Of a DNA stretch of 64,000 nucleotides, positions 36,985 through 48,300 are shown piece by piece (within the stretch, counting starts at the first letter, position 1; each line of letters opens with the position of its first letter). Under the pieces are notes generated by a model. That model saw only the letters and a list, made by a program, of their open reading frames with translations. It was not told the DNA's origin and did no database searches. The DNA is from Strix aluco (lineage: Eukaryota > Chordata > Aves > Strigiformes > Strigidae): assembly GCF_031877795.1 (NCBI RefSeq), contig NC_133939.1, positions 4,941,698-5,005,697 of the forward strand, given 5' to 3'. A program made the translations under genes and the position numbers.

Positions 36985-37103
36985 AGCCTACAGCACCCGG
37001 TATTCCCAGGCGGTCTCCCATCCAAGTACTAACCGGGCCCGACCCTGCTTAGCTTCCGAGATCAGACGAGATCGGGCGTTCTCAGGGTGGTATGGCCGTA
37101 GGC
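36985..37103 (-). rRNA. 5S ribosomal RNA, copy 49
   Basis: Majority sequence. 5' flank beta, whose spacer has the 6-bp acaaac insertion; 3' flank alpha-type. Confidence 0.98.
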
Positions 37104-37933
37104 ACCCCCCAGCCCCACCAGAGCCCTCTCGAGTGACCGCCCACACGCTCCCACACACCCCTACAGCCCCACTCACCCACCCCACACCGACAAAAGCACG
37201 CACACGCACACCACAAACACAAACACAAACACCCCCACACACAACTCCCACCACCCAACAACAGCCCTCTCCTGCACCCTACAACGCCCTCACACCCCAC
37301 CAGACACACACACACCCCCACGGGGCAGGGGGGAAACACCCCACGCACACACCACCCACCACAACACCCCCACGCCAACACCTGCACACTCCCACACGCA
37401 CACCTGAACCCTGCCTAAGCCAAAGACCCGTCCACCTCACCGCCACCACCTCCCAGCCCACCACACAGCTCCAACCACCCACCATCGGGGCGGGGCGACG
37501 GGCCACCCCGACACGCACACACCCCCCAACAACACCTGCACTCACCCCCCCACACCTGGACCACTGCCCCACCAAAACGCCCTCTCCCGCAACCACCACC
37601 ACATTCGCACCCTGCGCTACAGCCCCACCGCCTGACGGGGCGGGGGACCACCAAACTGCCACGAAAACAGCCCCACCCCCCCCAGCCACACCCACACGTA
37701 CCCACCCCCCAGCTGCGCTGCCAAAAGGCCTCTTGCACAAGCCCCCCCGCGCTCCCCCCCACACTACCCCCTCACCGACCCACGCACGGCGGCGCCGGGA
37801 CACCCCGATTGCGCAGCCCGTGCCCCGCAAACACCTGCGCACCACCGCCAACACGGCCCCCGCAACTGCCCCTCCGCAAGAGCCCACCCAGCACCCCCGA
37901 CAAACAAAATGGCGCCCCCCGGGCCCCGGCAAA

Positions 37934-38052
37934 AGCCTACAGCACCCGGTATTCCCAGGCGGTCTCCCATCCAAGTACTAACCGGGCCCGACCCTGCTTA
38001 GCTTCCGAGATCAGACGAGATCGGGCGTTCTCAGGGTGGTATGGCCGTAGGC
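37934..38052 (-). rRNA. 5S ribosomal RNA, copy 50
   Basis: Majority sequence. 5' flank alpha, 3' flank beta-type. Confidence 0.98.
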
Positions 38053-38490
38053 ACCCCCCAGCCCCACAACAGCCCTCTCGAGGCACCCCGACACAAACAG
38101 CCCAACCACCACCACACCCACACCTACCCCACACACACCTGCCCTGCCACAAGGCCTCTTGCACAAGCCCCCCCGCGCTCCCCCCCACACTACCCCCTCA
38201 CCGACCCACGCACGGCGGCGCCCCGACACCCCGACGCAAAAACACCCACCACCACCACCCCCAGACACACACCCACACACACCCGCACCGCCAAAAGGCC
38301 TCTTGCAGAAGACCCCCAACGCTCCCAGTCACGCTCTGGCGCCGGGACACCCCAACACGCAGACCCTGCCCCACAAAAGACTGCGCACCACCGCCAACAC
38401 GGCCCCCGCAACTGCCCCTCCGCAAGAGCCCAACCAACACCCCCGACAAACAAAAGGTGCCGCCCCGGGACCCCCCCAGGCCCCGGCAAA

Positions 38491-38609
38491 AGCCTACAGC
38501 ACCCGGTATTCCCAGGCGGTCTCCCATCCAAGTACTAACCGGGCCCGACCCTGCTTAGCTTCCGAGATCAGACGAGATCGGGCATTCTCAGGGTGGTATG
38601 GCCGTAGGC
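38491..38609 (-). rRNA. 5S ribosomal RNA, copy 51 (C26U)
   Basis: C26 to U. 5' flank beta; this last beta spacer carries several private changes. 3' flank alpha-type. Confidence 0.97.
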
Positions 38610-39434
38610 ACCCCCCAGCCCCACCAGAGCCCTCTCGAGTGACCGCCCACACGCTCCCACACACCCCTACAGCCCCACTCACCCACCCCACACCGACAAA
38701 AGCACGCACACGCACACCACAAATGCAAACACCCCCACACACAACTCCCACCACCCAACAACAGCCCTCTCCTGCACCCTACAACGCCCTCACACCCCAC
38801 CAGACACACACACACCCCCACGGGGCAGGGGGGAAACACCCCACGCACACACCACCCACCACAACACCCCCACGCCAACACCTGCACACTCCCACACGCA
38901 CACCTGAACCCTGCCTAAGCCAAAGACCCGTCCACCTCACCGCCACCACCTCCCAGCCCACCACACAGCTCCAACCACCCACCATCGGGGCGGGGCGACG
39001 GGCCACCCCGACACGCACACACCCCCCAACAACACCTGCACTCACCCCCCCACACCTGGACCACTGCCCCACCAAAACGCCCTCTCCCGCAACCACCACC
39101 ACATTCGCACCCTGCGCTACAGCCCCACCACCTGACGGGGCGGGGGACCACCAAACTGCCACGAAAACAGCCCCACCCCCCCCAGCCACACCCACACGTA
39201 GCCCCCCCACAGCTGCGCTGCCAAAAGGCCTCTTGCACAAGCCCCCCCGCGCTCCCCCCCACACTACCCCCTCACCGACCCACGCACGGCGGCGCCGGGA
39301 CACCCCGACTGCGCAGCCCGTGCCCCGCAAACACCTGCGCACCACCGCCAACACGGCCCCCGCAACTGCCCCTCCGCAAGAGCCCACCCAGCACCCCCGA
39401 CAAACAAAATGGCGCCCCCCCGGGCCCCGGCAAA

Positions 39435-39553
39435 AGCCTACAGCACCCGGTATTCCCAGGCGGTCTCCCATCCAAGTACTAACCGGGCCCGACCCTGCTT
39501 AGCTTCCGAGATCAGACGAGATCGGGCGTTCTCAGGGTGGTATGGCCGTAGGC
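39435..39553 (-). rRNA. 5S ribosomal RNA, copy 52 (array edge)
   Basis: Majority sequence in the outermost intact unit. The alpha 5' flank stays close to consensus for about 130 bp and then decays. The 3' flank is beta-type with one extra C (interval 944). Confidence 0.98.
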
Positions 39554-40240
39554 ACCCCCCAGCCCCACAACAGCCCTCTCGAGGCACCCCGACACAAACA
39601 GCCCAACCACCACCACACCCACACCTACCCCACACACACCTGCCCTGCCACAAGGCCTCTTGCACAAGCCCCCCCGCGCTCCCACCCCACACTACGGCCT
39701 CACCAACCCATGCACTGCAGCGCCAGGACACCCCAACTCAAAGAGCCGCACCACCACCACGACCCCCCGTCACCTCCCCCACCAAAAGGCTTTTTGCAGA
39801 CCCCCCCCAGTGCTCCTACCCCTCACTATGGCCTGACTGACCCTCGCAGACAGTCTCAGGGTGGTATGGCTCTGTGCCTTTGTGTGTTTTCCAAGTGTCC
39901 TCTTTATGAAACGCTGACACAGTGACAGTAATACTGTAGTTGTTGCAATTCGTTGAACATGCCACTTGTCAAACCCATCGCACATGTCTCCTAGAAGGAT
40001 GCCCCACTGTAATACCCACACACAACCCCACATACACCTGCTCTCCTGTGTCTGCGGTACAGCCCCACCAACCTTTGGGATGAATTGCTGGGTAACCCCT
40101 ATGCACACACCCCCTACAGAAACAGCTGCACATACCCATGCTATAGTCTCCAACACCATTACTCAGATTTGCAGCCTGTACTGTACCCCTGCACTGTCGT
40201 ACTGTCCCTGTACCCAGCTGCCATACGTATTCACTGCCAT
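39554..40240 (-). repeat. Decayed edge of the 5S array
   Basis: 39554-39683 is a near-consensus alpha start. From there similarity drops: 39684-39850 still aligns with the spacer subrepeat (ccaaaaggctttttgcaga against ccaaaaggcctcttgcaca) but with many changes. After about 100 bp of unrelated-looking sequence, 39999-40150 again resembles beta spacer (for instance atgcacacacccc and aaacagctgcac). The right end is uncertain. Edge units drift because they are homogenised less often. Confidence 0.6.
39854..39870 (-). pseudogene. 17-nt relic of a 5S gene 5' end
   Basis: The run tctcagggtggtatggc matches RNA positions 8-24 of the 5S gene exactly and lies in the right orientation, after degenerate spacer. 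Nothing else of the gene survives around it. A 17-nt exact match at this place is unlikely to be chance. Confidence 0.7.
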
Positions 40241-41039
40241 CCCCTGGAACAGGTCCCTGCACTCTTACTCCTGGTTTTTGTGCCTTCTCTCTCTGTACCG
40301 ACTCCAGTTTCTGTTTTGCTTTTTCTATTTAGCAGCCATCTCATACCCGCCAAATTTCTTTCCAGCAGATGGCAACCTGGCTGTGCTGTTGCTGATTTCA
40401 CCCTTGTTCTACTCAGCTCCCTGGACAGCCTGCAGCCAGACAAGCCCCTCTGGGCTCATGAATCTCCAGGGTGGCCCGTGCCCAGCAGTAGCTCCCAGCT
40501 CTCCTCCCCATGCCCCTGGGGGGAACTCCCTGGGCTCTCCGCCATGGATGGAGCACTGTCTGAGGACAAAGCGGTGTGGGCACAGCACATGCCATCCCTT
40601 CTCCTCAGTGGCCGGCCGTGTTTTCAGGCACTCCTGGTGTGACACACCCGCAGTGGCCCTCCTGTGCTGTGGTGACCCTGCAGCCATCCTGAGCCTCGCC
40701 GGGGCAGCCTCCAGCTGCCCATGCAGGAGGTTGAGCAGGCAGGATTGCTGCAAACAGCCCCAGCATCTTCTGAGAAGTTTTGGTGAGAATGAGCTTGCCC
40801 AAGAGGGTCAACTGTAGGTCACCACATCATGGCAGGGTCAGAGAGCTGCTCACCGCCCGCCTCGGGGTGTGAAACAGCCACATAACAGCCGCTGGGACAG
40901 GCTCCCTGTGACGCACAGGCGCCATACGCAGGCGGCGTGTCCGAGCGGGTGCTTTCCTCTCCCCCTCCTCCCCGCTGGGTAAATCCCATCAGCAGCCACC
41001 CTAAAGTGCCCCACGCCAGCCCTAATCCCATCTCCGGGG
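40241..41039. other. Unique sequence between the 5S array and EFHD1, no gene seen
   Basis: Composition changes from C/A-rich repeat to ordinary mixed sequence. Open frames here (up to 283 codons) show no recognisable domain, no splice logic and no codon pattern I would trust. No tRNA or other RNA gene was recognised. Confidence 0.6.
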
Positions 41040-42320
41040 ACGCCACCAGCCTCCTACCAGGCGGGCCAGGCAGGGAGGGGCCCGGGAGGGACCCTCCTGT
41101 CCCCCGCAGAGCCCGGGGGACCGCCGGGGTGGCCCTGGGCCCTGGCCCGCGAAGGGGAGCGGGGTGGTGGAAAGGGGCCGCGGCGCTTCCACGCTCTCCG
41201 GAGAAGGAGGGGGAGCCCAGAGCTGAGCCGAGCTTTGTCCTGAGTTAATTTTAGCCCAGGGAGATAAGAGAGGGGAGGCGCGTGGCGGGGCTTAAGGGGT
41301 CCCTCTGGGCTCCGCCGTCCCTGCAGGCGTGGGGTGGGCCGTGGGGTGCCGGCGGGGCCCGGCTGCTCCCCCCGGCCGGGCCGGGGGCTGCCTCACCCCA
41401 CGGGGCGGGGCGGGGCCGTGTGGGGACGGGGCCTTGTGCGCGCCGGGGCCCGCGTAGTGCCGCGGTGTGGGGCGCGGGGGGGGGGGCTGCCCGGGGGGGA
41501 GGGTGTGCGTGGGAGGGTGACCACGGGGTCGTACCTGAGTGGGGGTGCTCCCTGCCTGGGGAGGGGGGTACCTGCGGGGGGGGATTCGCGTGTGGGAGAG
41601 CGTACGCGTGAGGGGGTCACAGCCTGGGGGTGTACACCTGGGGGGTAACCCCGGGGGCAGCGCGGCCTGGCCCCACGCGTGGGCGCCCCGTTTCCCCCCC
41701 CCCCCGCGGCCAGCCGCCGCGCCTCCTTAAGCGCCCGCCCCGTCCCGGCCTCGTCCCTCCCCGTCCCGCCCCGTCCCGCCCCGCTCCCTCCAAGTGAGGG
41801 AATAAAGTTGCGGGCCGGGGCGGGCGGGCCCGGCCGGAGCGGAGCGGCGCGGCGCGGAGCGGGGCCATGGCCTCGGAGGAGCTGGCGCAGAAGCTGCAGC
41901 GGCGGCTGCAGCTGGAGGAGAGCGGGGCGGCGGCGGCGGTCGGGGCGGGCGAGGCGGCGGCCAAGGGCGAGGAGCCGCCGGCGGCGGGGGACGAGGCGGC
42001 GCGGAGCTGCCTGACGGGCAGCGCGGGCGCGGAGCTGAGCGCGAAGCTGTGCCGGCGGCAGGACATCAACGAGGGGGCGGCGCAGCCCCGGCGGGCCGCC
42101 GTCTTCAACCCCTACACCGAGTTCAAGGAGTTCAGCCGCCGGCAGATCAAGGACATGGAGCGCATGTTCCGGCTGTGAGTGGGGCGGGGGGCGGGGGGCG
42201 GGCTGCGGGCTCTGCCGTCGGGTTTGGGGCTCTGCCTTCCCCCCCCCGCCCCCCCCTCCGTAGGCCCTCCCCGCGCTTTTCCCCGGGGGGACATCTGGAG
42301 AGAGGCTGCCTGCTCTTGGC
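41040..42320 (+). promoter_or_regulatory. EFHD1: EFHD1 CpG-island promoter
   Basis: A very GC- and CpG-rich stretch surrounds the first coding exon. Sp1-type GC boxes (cccgccccgtcccgccccg) lie at about 41766-41784. A weak TATA-like gggaataaagt at 41798-41808 sits 60-70 bp before the start codon, so transcription could begin near 41830. The TSS itself cannot be read from sequence. Broad GC-rich initiation is the more likely mode. Confidence 0.65.
41867..42174 (+). other. EFHD1: EFHD1 coding exon 1
   Basis: 308 nt, 102 codons plus two bases (CT) completed to Leu103 by the first base of exon 2. The start codon lies in ggggccATGg, a good Kozak context. The donor is CT|GTGAGT. It encodes the low-complexity N-terminus and the NPYTEFKEFSRRQIKDMERM linker helix before EF-hand 1. 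Confidence 0.93.
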
Positions 42321-45300
42321 GAGCTGTTTGCATTTCTCTGCCGTTTTGCGGTCGGGCTGGAAGAAGCTGCGGCGGGTTACCAGCGCCATCTGATCCCCAT
42401 ATTGTTCCTTGGCTTTGGGGGGGCTGGGGGGTGTTCGCCTCAGACTCGGGGCTGGAGCTCAGCCTGGGGCCTGGGATTGCCTCTGCTGTAGCCTTCAGGA
42501 CGATGGCTGTTTGTGGTGGTACCCACGAGCTTTGGGGGACACTCTGAGTGGGATGGGGGGCTGGGAGAGCCCAGGCGCTGCCGTCCCCCACCCCGGGGCA
42601 CCTGGCGGGTCTGTGTCCCAGGGCCTTGCAGTGACCCTGGACATCTGCTTGCAGCCACTGCCACCCTGGACATCCCCAGCAGCTTTGCTGGCGCTGCCCG
42701 GCAGTGCTATGGCCATATCCATGGCTCTCTTCTCTTTGCCAGGCTTTGTGCTCCCTCCTGTGCACCCAAAGGAAGCTTGGGCACAGCTTTCTTTCGCTTC
42801 CCCGTTCCTGTGGGCTGGGATGGAGATCCCCTCCTGGCAGGAAGGTTTGTGTGAAAGTCCAGCTGCTGGTGGCAATGTAGTGAGCCGGTTCTGGAAGCAG
42901 AAAGACTTGGCCCTTCCCGGGGCCACGATCCAGCCCGTGTCTCTCCCCCAGGAGCCCCGTCCTGAGCTCCTGCAGTTGGGCTTTGCCTGGGTAACTTTGA
43001 TTACCCACGCTCAGGTTTTCCTCCAGCATCGCAAAACGCTGTGCTCCTGGGGACTGAGGCCCTCCCAGCCCCAAGGAGAGGGTCGGGCAGGCAGTTGCCC
43101 GTGCCAGCTGGCCACAGGCAGGGCTACCAGACCGGGGGTGAGCTGCTGCCAGGCACGGGGTGGCCAGGCCACAGAGGTGCTACGTGGGCTGGCACGGCAA
43201 GGTGCAAAGACCTACTTCAGTTTATGGAGGTGACCACAGCGGGGTTTGTAACTTGTTAGGTTCTCCTCCTCCTACCTGAAAGCTGCCTTGGGCATCCTGG
43301 AGGCTGGGGTCATTGTGAGGAGCCCAGGAGTCTGGTTGAATGCTCCCAGTGCTGCGGGGTGTTGCTGGCCCCAGCCGGGGCTGTCGCTTTGGGAGATAAG
43401 GCGCGATGGGCTTTTGTGAGCTCACCAGAGCTCTTTGTTGCATGGGCAGCGTTGTGTCGGCAGCTGGGTGTGGGAAGGGAGGTGGTCCAGGCGAGACTGC
43501 TGCTCTGCTTGCTCCTGTGCCCCTTCTGACACCGTTAAAGGGGATCCCACTCTGGAGGACTGAGACAAGGCGCTGCGAGGGCAGGAGGACAAACGATGCC
43601 GGCAGCTGCAGCGCCCAAAAGCTGCGGGTGAGAGCCTGGAGTGGGGCAGTGGTGCTGCCTCAGTAGGGATGAGGAAAGGAACAGCAGTGGTTTGGGAAAT
43701 AAAAAGTGGAAGAGCTGAATTGCAGCCGAATTTTTCAACAATGAGCTCATTAAACGCCGGCCTTGTAAGCGGGGAAACCTAGGCTTTGCAGTTGAATGCT
43801 AATCAGCTGGTCAATGTAGCTAGAAAACATTGCACGCCCTGTGAGGACTATCGCAGCTGAGTGCCGGCCAGCCGTGCCAAAAGGGGAAGAAGCTGGGCTG
43901 CCTGCTCCCCTGTGCTTCCCGGACAGGTGGACCGAAAACCCCGTCCTGGTTTGCTCCCCTGTGCTTCCCGGACAGGTGGACCGAAAACCCTGTCCTGGTT
44001 TTCGCTCTGTTACAGGCACCCGGGGTTAGCGGTGGTGGAGGATCTGGTCTTTGCTCCATCTGCTCCCAGCGACCCGTTTCAAGTACTGGCCGACACCATG
44101 TGATCCCGGAGGAGAGGAAATGTTCTCCTTAATTCCTGCCCGTCAGAGCTTGAGTTAATGTGATTAAGGCTTTTATTATCTGTATGGCTTATTGGACCTG
44201 GCCACCGCAACCTGGGGTCTTTCTTACGCACGGTAAAAAGACCATTGACAGTCAGGGATGTATCTTCTCACTGCCACGGGATGCCAGGTTTCCGCTATCA
44301 AACTTCCCATCCAGAAGTGTTTCTTAGCAGTTTAGTGGGACTTGTAAATCTGTATTCAGACTAAACTTGAGCCTGTGGGACGCAGGCACAATGTGGGCCG
44401 GGTCAGGGTGCTCTGGCTGGGAAGAGAGAGTTGCTGGTGATAGTGGCTGCTCTGGTGTCTGTCGGGGCGTCCCACAGTACGGCTGGTGGCTGTGACCACC
44501 CTGTGCCAGGGTGGAGGCAAAGGGCTTGTCTGAACACAGGGCTTCCCAAAATCCAGTGCCGCATCTGGGTGCTGAGTGCGGCTGGCTGCGCTGGAAGTGT
44601 CCTTCCAAAGCAGAAACGATGCTCCTCGCTCCTGCTGCCACGGTTGGACTCGCTTTTCACCCTCTTGTCCAAGGCTTGTCTCGGCAGCATCCCCCCATTT
44701 CAGCCCCATTCCCCTGGAGATGGGGTGCAGGTGTCTGCTGCGGGTGCTGGGGCTGTGCAGGAGCATGTGGGGGCTGCTGGGTGCAGGCAGCTCTTGGGGT
44801 GGGTGTTTTTTTTGGCAAAGGGACCAGGAAGTCTGCAGCTTAGGCTAATTATAATGTGACCTAATTAGCTGCCTATTCTGACAATGTGTGAGGACTGTGG
44901 TAACCATGATAACCTCCCTTCCCAAAGTCTTGTGCACAAACCCTCAGGAGCTCTGGAGTCTCACAGCTCCCCTTGGTGCCATCTTGTCCAGGGAAATGGC
45001 AGAGGGGGTGTCAGAGCCAGGCTGTGAGGCTGTGCCTGGCGCGAGTGACCTTTCTGAGGGATGTAGGGGGGAGGAAAACAGCCACTGGCTTCATCTGTGG
45101 GGTGCGAGGGAGTGGAGAAATTCCAGCCATGCTATTGCTTTTGTATTTAAGGAATTTCGTGTGTTGCCCACATGTTTCGCAAGTGCCTTGTGCCTGGCCG
45201 GTGGGAGAGGCTGTGATGTCCCCTTGCCCTCCTGGAGGCACTTGGGAGCCCCTCACCGGCTGCTCCCGTACCGAGGGACGTGTCTGATGTGCTGCAGCAG

Positions 45301-48300
45301 ACCTGCACGCTTCAGGACTGCCGTGCTCCCGGTGGGACTGGCCATCTCTGGTCTGTGACCGGCTGTCTCTGGAGTCCCAGCACTCGGTGGTGGGGGGGGT
45401 CATCCCCATGGGGACTTGGCCAACCAGCCTGGGCCCTGCAGGCTTCAGTGCCTTGGGTCTTGCCCAGCCTCTCAGAGGAGATCTTGCTGGAGGAGACTTT
45501 CATCTTGCCCTTTTCCCTCCAAGAGCAGGAGAGCTGCTGCTGCCTGGGCTGGGGAGGACGGAGCTGCACGTGGCTGAGGAGCCTGTTCCCACTCCTGTAT
45601 GGAGGAATTCTTTCCAAAGCTCTCAGCAGCAGAATAGACTATTTCAGCTGGAAGGGACCTACAATGACCAACTGCCTGACCACTTCAGGGCTGACTAAAA
45701 CTTAAAGCATGTTGTTAAAGGCATTGTCCAAATGCCTCTTGAACCCTGACAGGCTTGGGGCATCGACTACCTCTCTAGGAAGCCTGTTCCAGTGTCTGAT
45801 CACCCTCTCGGTAAAGAAATCCTTCCTAGTGTCCAGCCTGATCCTCCCCTGAGGCAGCTTTGGACCATTCCCACGCACCTATCACTGGAATTGAGGGAGA
45901 AGAGATCAGCACCTCACTCTCCATGTAAGGTGAAATGGGATGCTCAGAGGGAATAAAGTACTACTTAGAAAGGATTTTGAAATATTTAAGAGGAGATTAT
46001 TACTACTTCAGCACCATTATTCTGACTGCTTTATTTCAAAGCCTGTATTAGGCCATTGCAGCATGCAGGAACTGCAGATCAAAGTGCAGGTGCCCATAGC
46101 ATGTGGAGCAAGCTCAGGTATGGCAAACGTGTACAGGGAGGGCAGGTTTTCTTTCCAGCCTTTCTCAAGAAGCATGAATGTTTAGAAACTGCTCTTTGAT
46201 CCTTCAGAATTTGGGATTTCTCATTCAACTACCTTTTTTTTTTCTCCTTGGGGTTTTTCAGGCAGCTGGGGAGGTGACTGCAGAGTCATTACAGGTGATG
46301 CAGCCCTCAATATCTCCTTTTCCCTCCCTCTTGACCCTTCTTTCTTCTGTGGTGTAACCCCCCAAGCTGTGCTGCATAACACCATTACAGTGATTGTACT
46401 TGGGCAGAAATCATGTGTAACCCACTTCTTAATGTTAAGCAAGTCTGTTCAGCAAGTATTCCACCTTCCTCCCCCAATTTCTGCTTCTGCTTTCCTCCCC
46501 CAGTGCTTCGGCAGCTGGGCACGCTCTGCAGCCCGGGTGGAAGCGAGCCAGCGTGGGAATCTGGGCGCATCCTTGTTGCAGCAGATTTTGGCAGCCGCTG
46601 CCTGTGTCTCATCTGCTGCCAGGAACGCTGCTGTGGCGGCGCTGCGAAGCCTTATCGTGCTGGCTGCGGTGCTCGTAGCTGCCTGCGGCGTCCCAGCCGT
46701 CGCAGGTGGGGACCCACCGTGGCCACAGCACTGACTCGCTGCTGAAGTTGCCCACCTGCAATGCGAGATGTCTTTGCCTGTCGTTGCGAGAGCCCCTCTG
46801 TCCGTAATACCTGTGTATCTCCGCGGTGAGGCTTGGCTTGTGGCCTGGGGAGCTCTGAGCCCAAAGGAAGCACATCTCCGGTGTGACAGCGGGGCTGGGG
46901 GGGCTGGCAAGGCACCCGAGTGCTGCATACTCTTGCTGTGCCACTCCTGGAGTACAGGATGGGATGGCTCCATGGGATGCTGGGATGCTTGCCCTGGTGC
47001 CCTCCTCCTGCTCTGCCTGTGCTGCTTGTGAGGGCTTACAGGTGCCTGTCACTGGGACAGGGCTGCTGTGCAGGCAGTGAAACGGGTGTGAGCGTTGGGC
47101 CCTGGCCCTGCAGGGAAGCTCCCAAAAAGCAGACAGTGGAGCTTTTGGTAGGTCTGAGGTGTGCCGGCCAACAAGGTGCAACCCTGCCCCGTTGCGCCGA
47201 GTGCTTGTGGGGGGGCGGGGGGAATGAATTGCGCCATCTCTCATGCCCTATAAATATGCCTCTCCCTAAATAGTCTGGCTGCGCGGCTCAGTGGCAGCCG
47301 AGTGGCTGTACCCAGGTCCTAAAATACTCTGGCTGTTTCAGGAGGCGAGGGGGGCGGGGAAGGAATGCAGCAGTTTGCAGGGTGCTGCTGTTGCTCTGCG
47401 GGGCTGGCAGCGAGCGTCTGGGGGCTTCAGTGTCCCTCTGTCTGGCTGTCCCTGACTGCGAGGCACCAGTAGCCAGATTTCAGGGTGCATCTCGGCACCA
47501 GCTGTACCCCGGCCCGGTGTGCTCAACACCCATTGTGCGGCTGGTACAGCGTGCTGCTCTGCCGCCACGGCTGCTACTGGCAAGACCCCATTTCTCACAA
47601 TCCTGGCTTTGTGCTGCCTCTCTGCAGGGATGACGAGCCCTGGAGCTGTGCCCCATGCTTAACCCTTTCGGGGCGGCGCGTTGGCCCCCGGGCTTAGTGC
47701 TGGGGCAGGCACCTAGGGATGGTGTTTGCCTGCAGGTAGTGTCTGTAGCAGAAGGGTGAGGTGCCCATGGCAAGCACAGGCTGGGCTTGTGCCCTCTCTG
47801 CCTCCATCTCCATTATCTAATGCCTCTGAGGGGGACTGGGCAGTGTCCTGGCCCTGAATGGGCAGCCCTTGGTGGGGGCCTCAGTGTAGTCCTACTTCCA
47901 TGCCCAGCCAAAGGGTAGTGTGAGTTTACTGGGGCCAAAAAAAAACCCCAAACCACCCCATTCCCAATCCCCAGTGCCTCCCTGCCACGATAGGCTTTGC
48001 TGCTTTATCTGATCAAAGGCACTGCCTCTCCAACTGCCTTACTTCAGAGGAATGGCTCCACACCCTTTCTCCCAAACTTAAAGGTAAAGCAAATTGACAA
48101 TTAAATATTGCACTTCTTACGCTTCTGTGAGGTCTTGGAAGTGCGTGTCCGAGCTGGGCTGGGTGATGCTGTGAACGTGTGCCTTAATTAACTGACGCTT
48201 TTCTTGCTGTGATGAACCCGCTGCCTTTCCTCCTTGTGATGTCTCAGGTCTGTGACCTGGTTTCTGCTCTGACGGAGATTTCTTTCTTAGTTTCCCAGAA

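Larger units (their letters stand above)
1..39553 (-). repeat. 5S rDNA tandem array (52 gene copies, alpha and beta units)
   Basis: The same 118-nt 5S rRNA sequence recurs 52 times on the minus strand, separated by C/A-rich spacers. Spacers that begin (plus-strand order) with the ccccacaacag flank are alpha, interval 557 bp; those beginning ccccaccagag are beta, interval 943 bp. Measured from a fixed point in each gene, the intervals are mostly 557 and 943 in alternation, with 546, 556, 558, 932, 944, 949, 1064, 1065 and 1074 as variants. Both classes share the immediate 5' flank with one CTCGAG site per unit, and a related 3' flank. 5S RNA is transcribed by RNA polymerase III with TFIIIA and joins the large ribosomal subunit with uL18 and uL5. 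Positions 1-131 are the tail of a beta spacer, so the array extends beyond the window. Confidence 0.98.

Noticed and set aside
1-39553. CRISPR array or satellite with spacers
   Set aside because: The regular repeats are 5S rRNA genes with long non-unique spacers; the host is a vertebrate. No cas-like genes.
39966-40817. 283-codon open frame right of the array
   Set aside because: The composition follows decayed C/A spacer and then unrelated sequence. No domain, no start context, no splice sites, and overlapping frames on both strands.
42112-43074. 320-codon minus-strand frame overlapping EFHD1 exon 1 and intron 1
   Set aside because: It is antisense to a real exon, in GC-rich DNA where long chance frames are common, and has no recognisable homology.
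46449-47244. Overlapping frames of 174-211 codons in intron 1
   Set aside because: Low-complexity Ala/Gln/Arg composition on both strands. No splice-site pattern joins them to EFHD1 exon 2 in the right phase.
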